The position numbers and the translations under genes are program-made. From positions 95,736-133,380 of the forward strand of contig CACYVC010000001.1 in NCBI GenBank assembly GCA_902777835.1: DNA of 37,645 nucleotides, in the 5' to 3' direction. How positions within the stretch are numbered: the stretch's first letter is position 1; each line of letters starts with the position of its first letter. Below the pieces are notes generated by a model that ran no database searches, had not been told where the DNA came from, and was given only the letters and a program-made list of their open reading frames with translations. Positions 25,860 through 33,291 of the stretch are shown here, in pieces. This stretch comes from an uncultured Bacteroidales bacterium (GTDB taxonomy: Bacteria; Bacteroidota; Bacteroidia; Bacteroidales; Muribaculaceae).

Positions 25860-26879
25860 ATGATCAAAGTTGTAATAATTGGCCTTGGAAAGATGGGCAT
25901 GAGCCATTGTTCAATATTAGGTGCTCATCCCGATGTTGAGGTGGTAGCCATGTGCGACACTGATTCTCTCCTTCAAAGCGCATTTAAAAAGTTGACTTCT
26001 ATCAAGTGTTACACTGACTATAAAAAAATGATTGAGGAAGAGAAACCTGATGCCGTATATGTGGTGACCCCTACTAAGCTGCACTATGAGATGGTGATGT
26101 TTGCTCTTGATCATGGTTGCCATGTCTTCTGCGAAAAACCTTTTAGCCTAAATTATGAGGAAGGCAGGATTATGGTTGAAGCAGCCAAGGCACGAAATCT
26201 TGTCAATCAAGTTGGATACTGCAATCGTTATGTTGGCACATTTAATGAGATGCGCCGTTTGCTTAAAGTTGGAGTTATTGGTCAACCATTCCATTTTATG
26301 GGAGAGAATTATGGACCTGTTGTGCTCAAGCGTAAAGGAGGAACATGGCGTTCGACAAAGAGTAATGGCGGAGGTTGTCTCTTCGACTATGCTGCCCATA
26401 TCTTGGACTTGATTAATTATGTTTTTGATGATGTGGCTGTTGATGCCAAAGGCACATTTATGCCTTCTATCTTCTCAACCGATGTTGATGATGCAGTTTA
26501 TTCAACTCTAATAATGAAAAGTGGACTGCATGGACAGCTATCAGTGAATTGGAGCGACGATACTCATCGCAAGGCCACGACATCACTAAAAATTGAAGGT
26601 GATGGAGGAAAACTTGAAGCTGACACAACAACGCTGAAAATATACGTGAAACGAGACATTCCAGAATATAATCTGGTTAAGGGATGGAATGTTAGATATA
26701 TTACTGATCTCACCCCACAAGTGTTCTTTAATCTGAGAGGTGAAGAATTCTCTTTGGAGAACGACAACTTCATTCAGTCTATCAAAGACTCAAGTGTTGA
26801 GAATCGTAACACTTTTGAGTCGGCACTCAATACCGATTTTATCATTCACAAGTTGATGGATGATGCAGCCCGACAATAA
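25860..26879 (+). CDS. Gfo/Idh/MocA-family oxidoreductase
   Basis: This is an NAD(P)-dependent sugar or nucleotide-sugar oxidoreductase of 339 aa. The N-terminal Rossmann domain begins KVVIIGLGKMGMSHCSILGAHPDVEVVAMCD (GxGxMG). VTPTKLHYEMVMFALDHGCHVFCEKPFSLNYEEG contains the EKP motif (catalytic-region Lys) at about residues 92-95. GGTWRSTKSNGGGCLFDYAAHILDLINY carries the G-G-D/L-x3-HxxD/L pattern used for substrate binding, with a His in AAHILDL. Members beside glycan genes often oxidise C3 of a UDP-sugar (WlbA type). The exact substrate here is unknown. Start ATG is followed directly by the Rossmann strand, as expected. Confidence 0.92.
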   Translation: MIKVVIIGLGKMGMSHCSILGAHPDVEVVAMCDTDSLLQSAFKKLTSIKCYTDYKKMIEEEKPDAVYVVTPTKLHYEMVMFALDHGCHVFCEKPFSLNYEEGRIMVEAAKARNLVNQVGYCNRYVGTFNEMRRLLKVGVIGQPFHFMGENYGPVVLKRKGGTWRSTKSNGGGCLFDYAAHILDLINYVFDDVAVDAKGTFMPSIFSTDVDDAVYSTLIMKSGLHGQLSVNWSDDTHRKATTSLKIEGDGGKLEADTTTLKIYVKRDIPEYNLVKGWNVRYITDLTPQVFFNLRGEEFSLENDNFIQSIKDSSVENRNTFESALNTDFIIHKLMDDAARQ

Positions 26880-26914
26880 CCTTAACTATATCACAAACAA
26901 AAGAAGAAATGATA

Positions 26915-27772
26915 ATGGACAAAGTAATATTAGGTGACAACCAATTTTTTGCTGTGAATCATTTAAGTGATGAGCGTAGCCGTCAACAAGCGGTGCGTTT
27001 CAAGGAGGACAAGGCAATTATTGATGTCCTTGACACGGCAATAGATTGCGGTGTTAATACTTTCATGTGCACAACTCATGACCGTATTGCCAATATATGT
27101 GAGCATATGCGTCAATCACCTGAGAAATATGCCGATTTTAAGTTTTATCCTTGCATGCCCTATGCTCATAAGTATGCTAATGCAGTAACAGAGTTGGGCA
27201 TATTGGGAACCCTAAAGGCATATTTGCCTGGTAACCTTCTCTCGGTCGTATCAAAGTCTGGCATTGCCTATGCTCGCAAGGATTTCCCAGCATTAATGGA
27301 ATTGCTTGTCGATGCTGAGATGAAGATGTTCCGTGGGTTGAATACACCTGTTATTTTCTTGCAGAATGTTATGACCGACTTGCTCTATGGATTAGGAATG
27401 AAAGAGATTCTCGTTCATTTTGCTGAGTACATACGCAAGAAATATAATGCTGAGCCTGGATTTATCACAATGAATCTTCCGCAGATGGTTGACTTTTGCG
27501 AAGAAAATGGGATAGACAATCCTGTAATTTGTTCTTCAATTAATAAGATTGGATTTCGCATGAGCGGATCGATTGAACGATATGAGGAGTATTTGCGCAG
27601 CGACAAAAAGTTCCGTCCAATTGCTATGCAATGTCTTGCGGCTGGTGCTCTCAAGCCACAAGAGGCATTTGAGTATGTTGGACAATTCAAAAAGATTGTG
27701 TCTGTACTTTTTGGTGCATCGTCGCGTGCTCATATTCAGCAAAACTATAATTTGATAAACAGTCTGCTATAA
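26915..27772 (+). CDS. Uncharacterised protein, possibly barrel-fold, in the DUF354-oxidoreductase trio
   Basis: This product of about 285 aa (ATG at 26915, MDKVILGDNQFF; another in-frame ATG at 26909) has no signal peptide or membrane helix. Segments such as AIIDVLDTAIDCGVNTFMCTTHDRIANIC, KMFRGLNTPVIFLQNVMTDLL, and late IAMQCLAAGALKPQEAFEYVGQFKKIVSVLFGASSRAHIQQNYNLI recall a (beta/alpha)8 barrel of the aldo/keto reductase or aldolase type. I cannot see a complete catalytic tetrad. Its place behind DUF354 and the oxidoreductase suggests a shared sugar-modification step. I do not recognise the family, so no reaction is assigned. A terminator follows. Confidence 0.75.
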   Translation: MDKVILGDNQFFAVNHLSDERSRQQAVRFKEDKAIIDVLDTAIDCGVNTFMCTTHDRIANICEHMRQSPEKYADFKFYPCMPYAHKYANAVTELGILGTLKAYLPGNLLSVVSKSGIAYARKDFPALMELLVDAEMKMFRGLNTPVIFLQNVMTDLLYGLGMKEILVHFAEYIRKKYNAEPGFITMNLPQMVDFCEENGIDNPVICSSINKIGFRMSGSIERYEEYLRSDKKFRPIAMQCLAAGALKPQEAFEYVGQFKKIVSVLFGASSRAHIQQNYNLINSLL

Positions 27773-27845
27773 TATTAAGAATGTTCAAGAGTGGTTATCT
27801 GACTGTTTGGAAGACCACTTAACTGTTTATCGCTTTGCATAGAAG

Positions 27846-27886
27846 AATCCTCCGAATGACCTAAAGGGTCTATTCGGGGGATTTTT
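27846..27886. terminator. Intrinsic terminator after the DUF354 trio
   Basis: AATCCTCCGAAT-GACC (from 27846) pairs with GGTC-TATTCGGGGGATT around a TAAA loop, with one G-T pair and one bulge, then TTTTT. It ends the plus-strand operon 15 nt short of the convergent flippase stop and may work both ways. Confidence 0.8.
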
Positions 27887-27910
27887 AATTTGCAGGATTT
27901 TTAATTCGCA
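27879..27910. repeat. 16-bp tandem duplication across the flippase stop codon
   Basis: GGATTTTTAATTTGCA (27879-27894) is followed head to tail by GGATTTTTAATTCGCA (27895-27910), 15 of 16 identical. The second copy contains the stop and last codons of the minus-strand flippase; the first carries the terminator T-run. Confidence 0.85.
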
Positions 27911-29340
27911 GTATATCTGTGTGTCCTTTTAAATTTATTGATTATACTTGTTTTTAGTTCTTCTGGTGTAAATATAGCAAGAATAAAGATTGAGAGCACA
28001 ATATAGAGAGCATCAATTAAATGATTGTCATTCAAATAGAATGGGATTGCGCTGATTAGAATTAGACTAAGTGGTATTAACGTCCTTGGTTGAAAATGGA
28101 GAGTGAAATAACGCCGAGTATCAATCCATCGGTAAATAATTAATGTGAGATAGGAAATGATTGCGGTAAGAATAACACCGTAGATGTGAAGTAATGGGGT
28201 TAAGATGAAGTTTAATGTGATATTTACTACCGCGGTGAGTATGATTGATGGAATTGCTCGCTTTGTGTCTTTGGCGCATTGATAAGGAAGTTCAAAATAA
28301 ACCGTAATAGCGAAAAGAATGGTGCTTAAGTTTATAAGATATACAAACTCTAAACTGTCTTGATAGTTAGCGCCTATAATCCACCCATAACATATTTTTA
28401 ATGTGAATGTAAACGCTATCAATGTGAAACAAAGTACATAGATATAATAGTTGAAAACTTTTGAGAAGAAATCATCTCTGTCAGGACTGTTGTATTGTTG
28501 GATTGCGTTTTCTTGCCAAGTCTGGAGAAAAATATTTGATAGAGTGTGTATTAACCCTCCAAATCTCACAGCTATGGCATATATGCCAGTCATTCCAAAT
28601 CCAAGGAAATAACTTACAAAGTATCGATCACTTGTTGTTGTGAACAACCAGCACAATGAGACAGGAATCAAAGGAACACTATAATTGAGCATTTGCTTTG
28701 ATATGTCTTTCAGATCAATCTTGATGTTAAAGAATCGTCTGAATGTCTTCATTTTATACTCAACTATCACAATTGATAATACGCGCGCTAAGATATTGGC
28801 AAGGAAAATGCCCATAATGCCCATTTTGAACCAAGCGACAAAAATGAGACTGAACAAGCATATTCCAAAAGACGCTATAAGTCCTACCGCAATGAAAGCC
28901 TTGTTGTTGCCTAAACCTCTTGAGATTTGTGCAAGGAACTCATAGACAGACATCACTACCAATAATGCGATTGTGCTCCACAGGTAATCAATATGTACAA
29001 ACATAGACAAACAGAAAGCTAAAGCTATGGTTGAGATTATTGTTATGCCAAGCGTGCGATAAGCAAAAGTGATAATGCGTGAGCGTTCGGTAGTGTCTTG
29101 AGTATCTAGAAGAAAACGGAATGCACCGTCGCGTAGTTGCAGGGTTATAACAGGAAACATCAGAAAACACACCTGCAAGCACAAGTCAAAGTAGCCATAA
29201 TCGCTGGGCTTTTCTACGAAATAGGTGTAGAGTGGAATCATTAGGAACGTGATAAGCTTTGATCCCAAATTACCTATTGCGTATATTCCAAAGTCCTTGA
29301 TGAACTTTTTCTTACGACTTTGATGTCTAATATCTGCCAT
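27901..29340 (-). CDS. Wzx-type flippase 1 (polysaccharide biosynthesis / MOP superfamily)
   Basis: This is an inner-membrane exporter that flips undecaprenyl-linked units to the periplasm. Its 479 aa have about 14 helices. A short basic N-terminus (SRKKKFIKDFGIYAIGNLGSKLITFLMIPLYTYFV) leads into helix 1, the standard Wzx opening. Further in-family features are YFVEKPSDYGYFDLCLQVCFLMFPVITLQLRDGAFRFLL and FGMTGIYAIAVRFGGLIHTLSNIFLQTWQENAIQQY (GxYxxAxxxxxxxxxxxxxFxxxWxPxxx type). It is on the opposite strand to the operons on both sides, in a separate transcription unit with its own TAACTTTG box. Glycan specificity cannot be inferred. Confidence 0.9.
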   Translation of the reverse strand: MADIRHQSRKKKFIKDFGIYAIGNLGSKLITFLMIPLYTYFVEKPSDYGYFDLCLQVCFLMFPVITLQLRDGAFRFLLDTQDTTERSRIITFAYRTLGITIISTIALAFCLSMFVHIDYLWSTIALLVVMSVYEFLAQISRGLGNNKAFIAVGLIASFGICLFSLIFVAWFKMGIMGIFLANILARVLSIVIVEYKMKTFRRFFNIKIDLKDISKQMLNYSVPLIPVSLCWLFTTTSDRYFVSYFLGFGMTGIYAIAVRFGGLIHTLSNIFLQTWQENAIQQYNSPDRDDFFSKVFNYYIYVLCFTLIAFTFTLKICYGWIIGANYQDSLEFVYLINLSTILFAITVYFELPYQCAKDTKRAIPSIILTAVVNITLNFILTPLLHIYGVILTAIISYLTLIIYRWIDTRRYFTLHFQPRTLIPLSLILISAIPFYLNDNHLIDALYIVLSIFILAIFTPEELKTSIINKFKRTHRYTAN

Positions 29341-29363
29341 TTGTGTTTCTTAGAAATTGACTG

Positions 29364-29371
29364 CAAAGTTA
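29364..29371 (-). promoter_or_regulatory. -7 box of flippase 1
   Basis: TAACTTTG on the minus strand fits TAnnTTTG, 23 nt before the start codon. The -33 position is an A/T run, a weak match. Confidence 0.55.
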
Positions 29372-29434
29372 CTTGATTTTTGCTGATTTGAAAAAAAATG
29401 AGGGTATAATTGTTCGTTATTGCTTAAGAATGAT

Positions 29435-29442
29435 TAATTTTG
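29435..29442 (+). promoter_or_regulatory. -7 box of the GT2 / fusion / opine-dehydrogenase operon
   Basis: TAATTTTG lies 25 nt before the GT2 ATG at 29468. No good -33 was found at 19-20 nt (the site reads TGTTC), so strength is uncertain. Confidence 0.55.
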
Positions 29443-29467
29443 CATTAACATAGAATATGTTAAAGTG

Positions 29468-30427
29468 ATGAAAGTATCGGTGCTAGTACCAGTGTATGGT
29501 GTTGAGGGTTACATTGCTAAATGTGTAATGACTCTCATGGAGCAGACTTACGAGGATGTGGAATACATCTTTGTAAATGACTGCACTCCCGATGCTTCTA
29601 TAGAGCGCTTGCGCGAGGTTGTAGCAAGGTATCCTGAGCGCAAAAGCCAGGTTCGCATTATTGATCATGAGCAGAACCTCGGTTCGGGTGCTGTTCGGCA
29701 GACGGCTCTTGATGCTGCTACCGGTGATGCAGTGATTTTTGTGGATAGCGACGACTATGTCGACCCTCTTATGATTGAGCGCCTGGTTGAGGAGATGCAT
29801 CATAGTGGAGCAACGATTGTTGATGGTGGTTTTGCTACTGTCACTAATGGCGATATTGCCAATATGCAGATGCCGCTGCAGGTGAGTGATAAAGGTTATC
29901 TTAAGATTATCCTATGTCAAAATGTTGACTCCAACCGCATTTGGGGGCGGTTGATTAAGAAGTCGCTTTTCACCGACAATGACATCCGCTTTGTTCAAGG
30001 CATTGACTATGGCGAAGACTTCTCGGTATTGCCGCGACTGCTCATCAATGCGCAGCGCAGCGTGGTGGATCAATGCCTATATTTTTACCTCAATGACAAT
30101 CCTCAGTCCTACACTAATAACATAACCACTCGAAACGCGATTTCGTTTTTTAAAGCACAGGAATTGATTGGCACTTTCATGGCATCACATGAGCATTGGA
30201 AAGAGTATTCGTTTGCCATGCAGATAGGGTGGGTTAATGTGTGGCGGTTTGCGCGGCGATTCAAGGTGCCGAAGAAGTTGGTCGAAGAGTATTTCACCCA
30301 AAGATCAACACACGTGGTCACTCACTGTCTTGAGAGGATGTTCAGGTGCGATAAAATGCCTAATAAAGCAATAAATTTCATATATTTGGTAACGCGTCGT
30401 TTCTACCTCACTTTTGCTGGGCGATGA
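29468..30427 (+). CDS. Family 2 glycosyltransferase (second copy)
   Basis: This is a 319 aa GT-A transferase. It starts KVSVLVPVYGVEGYIAKCVMTLMEQTYEDVEYIFVNDCTPDAS, the GT2 donor-binding region. The DxD site is AVIFVDSDDYVDPLMIERL near residue 95. GRLIKKSLFTDNDIRF and GIDYGEDFSVLPRLLINA (ED motif) mark the acceptor half. The preceding GTG at 29465 is in frame, but the ATG at 29468 gives the usual start. It resembles the first GT2 in domain plan but uses higher-GC codons. It is the first gene of the unit containing the nucleotidyltransferase-PLP fusion (36 nt gap), so it may act on the same glycan that receives the phospho-substituent. Confidence 0.92.
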   Translation: MKVSVLVPVYGVEGYIAKCVMTLMEQTYEDVEYIFVNDCTPDASIERLREVVARYPERKSQVRIIDHEQNLGSGAVRQTALDAATGDAVIFVDSDDYVDPLMIERLVEEMHHSGATIVDGGFATVTNGDIANMQMPLQVSDKGYLKIILCQNVDSNRIWGRLIKKSLFTDNDIRFVQGIDYGEDFSVLPRLLINAQRSVVDQCLYFYLNDNPQSYTNNITTRNAISFFKAQELIGTFMASHEHWKEYSFAMQIGWVNVWRFARRFKVPKKLVEEYFTQRSTHVVTHCLERMFRCDKMPNKAINFIYLVTRRFYLTFAGR

Positions 30428-30463
30428 GGGTAGTAACATATTGGATATTAATTAACAAAAGAC

Positions 30464-32272
30464 ATGCAAGCATTGATTTTGGCGGCAGGAATGGGACGCC
30501 GCTTGGGAGAGAAAACCCGTAGTAACACAAAGTGCATGATTGAAGTCAATGGAGTGAAGCTCATCGACCGTGTGCTCAGTCAGCTCAAGTCTCAAAACAT
30601 TGACCGTGTGGTGATTGTAGCAGGATATTGCCGCGAGTCACTTATTGCACATGTGGGGGATAGCTATGATGGCATACCCATCCATTGGGTTGTCAATCCT
30701 ATTTATGACAAAACTAACAATATCTACTCGCTTGCCCTTGCTAAGGATGAACTTGTCAAGGACGATACTTTGCTCATTGAGAGTGACCTTATTTTTGATG
30801 ATGCGATGTTTGAGATGATTATCTCTGACCCATATCCCAACTTGGCGCTTGTTGCAAAATATGAGACGTGGATGGACGGCACAATGGTGCGGATCGATGG
30901 CGACAACAACATCGTCAACTTCGTACCTAAGAAGGCGTTTAACTATGATGAGGTCGACACCTATTACAAGACGGTCAATATATACAAGTTCAGTCGCGAG
31001 TTCAGCGAAAAGGTGTATGTGCCATTCCTAGATGCCTACTGCCGGGTGATGGGCAATAATGAGTATTATGAGCAAGTGTTGCGCGTCATCACCTTGCTCG
31101 ATGGTGCCAACCTGAAGGCGTTACCTATCGGCAACAAACGGTGGTATGAGATTGATGACGTACAAGACTTGGACATTGCAGAGAATATTTTTGCTAACGA
31201 GCATGAACGTCTTGGTAAATACAATAAACGCTATGGTGGCTACTGGCGATTCCCAAAAATGCTTGATTTCTGTTATTTGGTAAACCCCTATTTCCCTCCA
31301 GCTCGCATGAAAGACGAGCTGCGTGCCAATTTTGATGTTTTGCTTACTGAGTATCCTTCGGGTATGCAAGTTAACTCTCTATTGGCCGGTAAATACTTCA
31401 ACATAAGGCAAGATTTTGTGGTAGTGGGCAATGGTGCTGCCGAACTTATAAAAAGTCTGAAGGAGAGCATAGAGGGCAATATTGGTGTTGTGTTTCCAAC
31501 ATTTGAGGAATATCCTAACCGTATTGACCGCACACGTCTTGTGACATTTATTCCTTGTGATGCCGATTTGCGTTATACAGCCGAAGACCTTATGAGTTTC
31601 TTTGGCGATAAGGAGATAAGCACACTACTGCTCATCAATCCCGACAACCCGTCAGGAAACTTCATTCACAAAATGGATGTGCTTGGATTGGCTGAGTGGT
31701 GCCGCCAACGTGGAATGAAACTTATAGTTGACGAGTCGTTTGTTGATTTTACCGACGAAAGCACTACTAGTTCATTGCTTCAAAACGACACGTTGTTGCA
31801 ATATTCTAATATGATAGTTGTCAAGAGTATAAGCAAAAGTTATGGGGTTCCAGGTTTAAGGCTTGGCGTTATGGCAAGCAGTGACACTAAGCTTATTGCT
31901 GCTGTAAAGAAAGATGTGGCAATTTGGAACATAAACTCATTTGCTGAGTTCTATATGCAGATTTTCAATAAGTACGAGCAATTCTATAAAGTGGCTTGTG
32001 ACAAGTTTGTTGAAGAACGTAGTCGTTTTGCTGCAAGGTTAGCGAAGATACAATATCTGAGGGTGATACCGTCGCAGGCCAACTATTTTCTGTGTGAGGT
32101 GGTAGGTAGATATAGTGCTAACGAATTGACCGAATTGCTTTTAAACCGTTATAACATTCTTATAAAAGATTGCAACAACAAGACCGGGCTTAAGGGCAAG
32201 AACTATATACGCATTGCAATTCGCAATAGTGATGATAATGACAGATTAATCAAAGCATTACAGGCACTATGA
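30464..32272 (+). CDS. Fusion: LicC/PntC-like cytidylyltransferase + HisC/CobD-like PLP enzyme
   Basis: This 602 aa cytosolic bifunctional protein has two parts. Residues 1-240 are a nucleotidyltransferase: LILAAGMGRRLGEKTRSNTK, then HWVVNPIYDKTNNIYSLALA (the NPxYxxTNNxxSL motif of LicC/PntC CTP:phospho-alcohol cytidylyltransferases), IESDLIFDD and RWYEIDDVQDLDIAE (metal/substrate Asp). Residues about 255-602 are a fold-type I PLP enzyme: GNGAAELIKSL, INPDNPSGNF, VDESFVDF, and SISKSYGVPGLRLG with the PLP Lys at residue 458. This matches HisC/CobD aminotransferases and decarboxylases. PLP relatives in Campylobacter capsule loci make ethanolamine phosphate (L-serine-phosphate decarboxylase) or serinol phosphate. 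I infer one chain that makes a phospho-amino-alcohol and converts it to its CDP form. Known PntC fusions carry a different, AEP-transaminase PLP fold and sit with PepM, absent here. Confidence 0.85.
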   Translation: MQALILAAGMGRRLGEKTRSNTKCMIEVNGVKLIDRVLSQLKSQNIDRVVIVAGYCRESLIAHVGDSYDGIPIHWVVNPIYDKTNNIYSLALAKDELVKDDTLLIESDLIFDDAMFEMIISDPYPNLALVAKYETWMDGTMVRIDGDNNIVNFVPKKAFNYDEVDTYYKTVNIYKFSREFSEKVYVPFLDAYCRVMGNNEYYEQVLRVITLLDGANLKALPIGNKRWYEIDDVQDLDIAENIFANEHERLGKYNKRYGGYWRFPKMLDFCYLVNPYFPPARMKDELRANFDVLLTEYPSGMQVNSLLAGKYFNIRQDFVVVGNGAAELIKSLKESIEGNIGVVFPTFEEYPNRIDRTRLVTFIPCDADLRYTAEDLMSFFGDKEISTLLLINPDNPSGNFIHKMDVLGLAEWCRQRGMKLIVDESFVDFTDESTTSSLLQNDTLLQYSNMIVVKSISKSYGVPGLRLGVMASSDTKLIAAVKKDVAIWNINSFAEFYMQIFNKYEQFYKVACDKFVEERSRFAARLAKIQYLRVIPSQANYFLCEVVGRYSANELTELLLNRYNILIKDCNNKTGLKGKNYIRIAIRNSDDNDRLIKALQAL

Positions 32273-33291
32273 CAAACATTTGTATTTGTGGTGGCGGTTC
32301 ACTTGGTCACACAATATCTGGCTATGTGGCTTCAAAAGAAGATTACAACGTTAGTGTATTGACGCGTCTTCCAGAAAAATGGAGTCAGGCGATTGATGTT
32401 ACTGATTTGGATGGGCTTCGTTATCATGGGGAATTGTTATGTGTCACTGATAATCCTGCTGTTGTTTCGGATGCCGATATTGTGCTGCTGTGCTTGCCTG
32501 GATATGCCATCACCGATGTGCTTAACCAGATAAGGCCTTATTTAAGAAATACTACTTTTGTTGGATCTGTAGTGTCGAGTACTGGTTTTTTCTTTATGGC
32601 AAACCAACTTCTGCCAGCTGATATTCCTATTTTTGGTTTTCAGCGAGTTCCGTTTATTGCCCGTACTAAAGAGTATGGTAAGAGTGCATATTTATTAGGT
32701 TATAAGCCAAGTCTTAGTGTTGCGATTGAAAATACATCCAATGACAAAAAGCGAGATTTTGCGTTGTTGCTTGAGCGCATGTTTCAAGTCCCTGTCAAAT
32801 TGTTGGGTAGTCATTATGAGGTGAGTCTCACTAACAGCAACCCACTGCTTCACACCTCTCGCATCTATACTCTATGGAAAGAGTGGAAACCAGGAATTAG
32901 GTATGACAGTTGTCCGTCATTTTACGCCGATTGGACCATAGAGGCGGCGCATTATTATATAGAAATGGATCGTGAGTTTCAAGCTCTTCTCAAGTTACTT
33001 CCTGTTGCCGAGGGCGCTATCCCTAATGTGCTTGATTACTATGAAAGTCACGACGAGCAGTCGCTACGTGACAAGCTCGCTTCTATTCCTGCGTTTAAAA
33101 ATATAATGGCACCAATGATTGGCAATGATGATGACGGTTATGAGCCAGATTTCAACAGTCGCTATTTTACCGAAGATTTTCCTTACGGTCTATATTCTAT
33201 TGTGAAAGTAGCAAGAGAAATGAATTACACAACTCCTGTCATCGACGATGTTTATGGTTGGGGTATGGAAATGATTGCTCAAAGCCAGTAG
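32269..33291 (+). CDS. NAD/NADP octopine/nopaline (opine) dehydrogenase family protein
   Basis: This predicted reductase has 340 aa. Opine dehydrogenases reductively condense an amino group with a 2-keto acid such as pyruvate, giving N-(1-carboxyalkyl) products. The Rossmann motif is ICGGGSLGHTISGYVA at residues 6-21. VLLCLPGYAITDVLNQIRPYL and VSSTGFFF follow. The C-terminal domain shows SLTNSNPLLHTSRIYTLW (catalytic-type His after NxxxH) and SRYFTEDFPYGL (R-x3-E-D-x-P-x-G-L), both octopine-dehydrogenase marks. Its ATG overlaps the fusion stop in an ATGA, so the two are coupled. A role on the amino group of the fusion's product is my inference; a plain imine or keto reductase is the alternative. 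It overlaps the convergent licD-like gene by 13 nt. Confidence 0.85.
   Translation: MTNICICGGGSLGHTISGYVASKEDYNVSVLTRLPEKWSQAIDVTDLDGLRYHGELLCVTDNPAVVSDADIVLLCLPGYAITDVLNQIRPYLRNTTFVGSVVSSTGFFFMANQLLPADIPIFGFQRVPFIARTKEYGKSAYLLGYKPSLSVAIENTSNDKKRDFALLLERMFQVPVKLLGSHYEVSLTNSNPLLHTSRIYTLWKEWKPGIRYDSCPSFYADWTIEAAHYYIEMDREFQALLKLLPVAEGAIPNVLDYYESHDEQSLRDKLASIPAFKNIMAPMIGNDDDGYEPDFNSRYFTEDFPYGLYSIVKVAREMNYTTPVIDDVYGWGMEMIAQSQ

Noticed and set aside
30464-32272. Phosphonate (2-aminoethylphosphonate) pathway reading of the fusion protein
   Set aside because: No PepM, Ppd or class-V AEP transaminase is present in the window and the PLP half is HisC/CobD-like; kept only as an alternative if those genes lie elsewhere.
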